64,000 nucleotides of DNA. It comes from Phytomonospora endophytica. Its GTDB lineage: Bacteria; Actinomycetota; Actinomycetes; Mycobacteriales; Micromonosporaceae. Numbering within the stretch: position 1 is the stretch's first letter; the number at the start of each line of letters is the position of its first letter. The notes beneath the pieces are model-generated. The model did no database searches. It was not told the DNA's origin and saw only the letters and a list, made by a program, of their open reading frames with translations. Positions 61,058-64,000 of the stretch are shown here, piece after piece. The position numbers were made by a program, and so were the translations under genes. The stretch spans positions 1 to 64,000 of the forward strand of contig NZ_JACHGT010000024.1 of the NCBI RefSeq assembly GCF_014202425.1. Reading direction: 5' to 3'.

Positions 61058-62204
61058 CCGGTTTCGCCGGCTCCTCGGCGACCGGCTTGCCCTCAACGGT
61101 GGCTTCCTCACCGACGGTGGCCTTCTCCTCGGCGCTCGCCTTCTTCGCGGGCCCACCGGATCTCGCCGTGCCGTTCTTGGTGTTCCCGCCTTTGCCCGCG
61201 ACGGTCTTCTTCGCCGTGGTCTTGCGGGGCGCGGGCACACCGCGAGCGGGTTTCCCCTTCCCCTTCGTGACGATCATGTCGTCCTTCGGGGTGAGCAGCC
61301 CGACCGCCAGCAGCGAGGTCATCGCCCCGGCGAACAGGACCGCGAGCGCGCCGTTGAACTGCGCCTCGCTGGCCAGCCCGACGCTGGTCTCGTCGAGCAC
61401 ACTGAGCTGTCCGGCGAAGGACAGCAGCTGGTTGCCGACGACCCACATGAACAGTTCGGCCATCAGTGCGAACAGACCGGGCAGCGCCCCGGCGAAGACG
61501 TGTCCGAGCAGGGTCAGCCTCGCCCGGCGCTTGCGCAGGTAGAAGTGCACGACGAGGCCCACGACGAACCCGGCGAGCAGCGAGGTGCTCAGCCCGTACC
61601 AGCCGTAGGCGTTGAACTGGTCCCGCGCGGTCGTCCCGGCGTTGAGCAGGTCGAGGATCCCGTCCTGCACGGAGCGGTACCCGCGGATGAACCAGACCAC
61701 CAGCAGCGCGACACCACCGAGGAGGCCCGCGGCGACCATGATCTGGGGTCGCATGGCCGAGATCAGCCCGCCGACGATGGCCGTGACGCCGATGACCCCG
61801 CCGACGAGCGCGGCCACGCCGACCTTGTCGGCGAAGGTCCAGAACACCAGCCCGCCGGCGATGACGCCGACGAGGAAACCGCCGGCGGCACCGATCACGT
61901 AACGGGCCTGCCTGGCCGCCCAGGTACCGGGCCGCGACTCCAGCCACCACAGCAGGATCGTGCCGCAGACCGCGCCGGCGAAGGTGCTGCCGACGAGGAT
62001 CCCGGAAAGGTAGATGACCAGCTGCACGACGCCCTGGGGGTCGTCGACGACGACCAGGCGCAGGAGTTTGCGCAGGCCGTCGAGCTGGAGGCCCACCCAC
62101 AGGGCGGCGACGATCGCGAGCGCGCTGAGCGTCGTGCCACCGGGAAGCGGGGGAGCGGGGGCCTTCTGCGGGGACTTCACGGACCGTTCTTTCGTGCTAG
62201 CCAC
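60975..62204 (-). CDS. Polytopic membrane protein with Lys/Ala-rich tail
   Basis: 409 residues; no named family recognised. About eight membrane helices between residues 25 and 300, starting TTLSALAIVAALWVGLQLDG and including FAGAVCGTILLWWLES, GAAGGFLVGVIAGGLVFWTF and GALPGLFALMAELFMWVVGN. The last 95 residues form a cytoplasmic low-complexity tail rich in Lys, Ala, Pro and Glu (KKTVAGKGGNTKNGTARSGG), similar in style to histone-like or nucleic-acid-binding tails. The tail is encoded opposite the end of the DUF6912-like gene. The GTG start follows TACCCT by seven bases (leaderless). Confidence 0.75.
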   Translation of the reverse strand: MASTKERSVKSPQKAPAPPLPGGTTLSALAIVAALWVGLQLDGLRKLLRLVVVDDPQGVVQLVIYLSGILVGSTFAGAVCGTILLWWLESRPGTWAARQARYVIGAAGGFLVGVIAGGLVFWTFADKVGVAALVGGVIGVTAIVGGLISAMRPQIMVAAGLLGGVALLVVWFIRGYRSVQDGILDLLNAGTTARDQFNAYGWYGLSTSLLAGFVVGLVVHFYLRKRRARLTLLGHVFAGALPGLFALMAELFMWVVGNQLLSFAGQLSVLDETSVGLASEAQFNGALAVLFAGAMTSLLAVGLLTPKDDMIVTKGKGKPARGVPAPRKTTAKKTVAGKGGNTKNGTARSGGPAKKASAEEKATVGEEATVEGKPVAEEPAKPANSANRRGRPAQKGRTTPDRARPKNRP

Positions 62205-62211
62205 GCACGTC

Positions 62212-62217
62212 AGGGTA
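62212..62217 (-). promoter_or_regulatory. -10 element, leaderless start of membrane protein gene
   Basis: TACCCT on the minus strand, seven bases before the GTG at 62204. Confidence 0.45.
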
Positions 62218-62328
62218 CGGGGACTCACAGTCTCGCCTCGCTCCGCACCGAGAACCGAGCACGCGTGGCAGCATGAGCACTGCCAGAAGATCCCCGACAA
62301 CGCCGTCGAACCGCGAGGAGAAGCAGCA

Positions 62329-63957
62329 ATGGACGCCCTGTTTGAGGTGCCGACTCCGCGTAACGAGCCGGTGGGCACGTACGCGCCGGGCAGCGCCGAG
62401 GCCGCGAGCCTTCAGGCGAAGCTGGCCGAACTGGCCGCCGTCAAGCACGAGCTCACGATCACCGTCGACGGCGAGCAGCGCGCCGCCGGTGGCGACCCGA
62501 TCGAGGTCGTGCAGCCGCACAACCACCAGCACGTCCTGGGCGTCACGCACAACTCCACCGACGCCGACGTGGCCGACGCCGTCGCCGCCGCGAAGAAGGC
62601 CGCGCCCGCCTGGCGCGCCCTGTCCTACGCCGACCGGGCCGCGATCTTCCTGCGCGCCGCCGAGCTCATCGCCGGTCCCTTCCGCGACACCCTCAACGGC
62701 GCCACGATGCTCGGCCAGTCGAAGACGGTCCAGCAGGCCGAGATCGACTCCGCCTGCGAGCTCATCGACTTCCTGCGCTTCAACGTGGCCTTCGGTGAGC
62801 AGATCATCGCCGACCAGCCGCGCTCCTCGCCCGGCGTGTGGAACCGCTTCGACCACCGCCCCCTCGAAGGCTTCGTCCTCGCGATCACGCCCTTCAACTT
62901 CACCGCCATCGCCGGGAACCTGCCCAGCGCACCGGCGCTGATGGGCAACACCGTCGTGTGGAAGCCGTCGCCGACGCAGCAGCTCGCCGCCCACTACGTC
63001 ATGCGCGTGTTCGAGGCCGCCGGGCTGCCCCCGGGCGTCATCAACATGGTGACCGGCGACGGGCAGGCCGTCTCCCGCGTCGCGATGGTCGATCCCGACC
63101 TCGCCGGCGTCCACTTCACCGGCTCGACGGCCGTGTTCCAGCACCTGTGGCGCACCATCGGGGAGAATATCTCCAACTACCGCGCCTACCCGCGCCTGGT
63201 CGGCGAGACCGGCGGCAAGGACTTCGTCATCGCGCACACCAGCGCCGACGCCGACGCGCTGGTCACCGCCCTGGTCCGGGGCGCCTTCGAGTACCAGGGC
63301 CAGAAGTGCTCGGCTGCCTCGCGCGCCTACATCCCGCGCTCGCTGTGGAACTCCGGGGTCCGCGACCGGCTCGCCGACGTCGCCGGTTCACTGACTTACG
63401 GCGACGTCACCGACTTCGCCAACTTCGGCGGCGCGGTCATCGACCGTCGCGCGTTCGACAAGCACACCGCGGTCTTCGACCGGATCCGCAACGACGCCAC
63501 CTGCACCGTGCTGACCGGCGCGACGGCCGACGACTCCGTCGGGTTCTTCGTCCGCCCAACCGTGGTGGAGTCGACGAACCCCGACCACGAGCTGTTCAAC
63601 ACCGAGTACTTCGGGCCGATCCTGGGCGTGCACGTCTTCGACGACGGCGACTTCGACTCCGTCGTCGCGCAGGCCGCCGACGCCGCCCCCTACGCCCTGA
63701 CCGGGGCCGTCTTCGCCGACGACCGCGCGGTCCTGGCGCGGGCGGGCGACGCGCTGCGCTTCTCGGCGGGCAACTTCTACCTCAACGACAAGCCGACCGG
63801 CGCCGTCGTCGGGCAGCAGCCCTTCGGTGGGGCGCGCGCGTCGGGCACCAACGACAAGGCCGGTTCCTGGCAGAACCTGATCCGCTGGGTGTCGCCGCGG
63901 ACGATGAAGGAGACCTTCGTCCCGCCGACCGACCACCGCTACCCGCACATGGGGTAG
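62329..63957 (+). CDS. pruA: L-glutamate gamma-semialdehyde dehydrogenase (1-pyrroline-5-carboxylate dehydrogenase)
   Basis: 542-residue NAD-dependent aldehyde dehydrogenase oxidising glutamate semialdehyde to glutamate in proline catabolism. Subfamily markers: HNHQHVLGVTHN, ITPFNFTAIAGNLPSAPALM, KPSPTQQLAAHYVMRVFEAA and GVINMVTGDGQAVS. Catalytic Glu293 is in LVGETGGKD and nucleophile Cys327 in YQGQKCSAASR; the C-terminal NFYLNDKPTGAVVGQQPFGG is diagnostic. Length matches the monofunctional PruA type, so a separate proline dehydrogenase gene is expected, perhaps just downstream beyond the window. GAGGAG precedes the ATG. Confidence 0.95.
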   Translation: MDALFEVPTPRNEPVGTYAPGSAEAASLQAKLAELAAVKHELTITVDGEQRAAGGDPIEVVQPHNHQHVLGVTHNSTDADVADAVAAAKKAAPAWRALSYADRAAIFLRAAELIAGPFRDTLNGATMLGQSKTVQQAEIDSACELIDFLRFNVAFGEQIIADQPRSSPGVWNRFDHRPLEGFVLAITPFNFTAIAGNLPSAPALMGNTVVWKPSPTQQLAAHYVMRVFEAAGLPPGVINMVTGDGQAVSRVAMVDPDLAGVHFTGSTAVFQHLWRTIGENISNYRAYPRLVGETGGKDFVIAHTSADADALVTALVRGAFEYQGQKCSAASRAYIPRSLWNSGVRDRLADVAGSLTYGDVTDFANFGGAVIDRRAFDKHTAVFDRIRNDATCTVLTGATADDSVGFFVRPTVVESTNPDHELFNTEYFGPILGVHVFDDGDFDSVVAQAADAAPYALTGAVFADDRAVLARAGDALRFSAGNFYLNDKPTGAVVGQQPFGGARASGTNDKAGSWQNLIRWVSPRTMKETFVPPTDHRYPHMG

Positions 63958-64000
63958 AGCTCGCACGTGCGGAGGCGGGTGGCGTTCGCGCCGCCCGCCT

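Overview
The window is about 64 kb of very GC-rich DNA with strong G/C third-position bias. It comes from an actinomycete (phylum Actinomycetota). The best lineage evidence is the mtrA-mtrB-lpqB / comF / hpf / secA / Rv3235-family neighbourhood (45.3-61 kb), which keeps the order known from mycobacteria and sporulating actinomycetes. Supporting evidence is the abundance of STAS, SARP, NB-ARC/TPR, caspase-like and MMPL genes. I cannot name the genus. No rRNA, tRNA, transposase, integrase, phage gene or CRISPR array was found.

Layout. 0-5.3 kb: low-complexity C/G sequence, a UDP-sugar dehydrogenase, an acyl-CoA dehydrogenase, a long hairpin-rich gap, and two coupled small low-affinity iron permease-like proteins. 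5.5-12.3 kb: a STAS protein, a 57-residue cysteine-rich peptide gene, a helical protein, a four-EF-hand protein, a decayed SARP regulator, a serine beta-lactamase-like hydrolase, an orphan response regulator and a small regulator with a palindromic operator. 12.5-19.7 kb: two small proteins leading into an XRE/NB-ARC/TPR protein, a MarR-MMPL divergon and a DNA photolyase. 19.8-25.2 kb: a fusion of Clp N domain, degenerate AAA module and caspase, followed by an ECF sigma/anti-sigma pair with two lipoproteins. Two copies of TGAACC-N16-CGT tie the sigma gene to itself and to one lipoprotein. 25.3-33.7 kb: acetoacetyl-CoA synthetase, an MFS carrier, two paralogous proteins of unknown function with copied promoters, and a coupled operon caspase / seven-blade WD40 / coiled-coil protein.

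33.8-45 kb: SpoIIM-like and RDD membrane proteins (divergent), assorted enzymes, a secreted GH25 muramidase, and a five-gene operon (membrane protein, DUF4129, DUF4350, MoxR, DUF58) in which every junction is a 4-base overlap. 45.3-64 kb: cell-envelope and secretion housekeeping (MtrAB-LpqB, HPF, SecA), two tandem double-GNAT genes, an XRE-cupin/RidA/GNAT cluster, a lysine-rich-tailed membrane protein and the proline-catabolic aldehyde dehydrogenase.

Themes. (1) Two different caspase-containing systems sit 11 kb apart; the Clp-like fusion has lost every ATPase signature I can check and is the best candidate for an undescribed system. (2) Many genes have an extended -10 hexamer 6-7 bases before the start codon, so leaderless translation is common here. 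(3) At three loci the 3' end of a gene is repeated downstream of itself (21.8, 52.2-52.99 and 59.78-59.86 kb).
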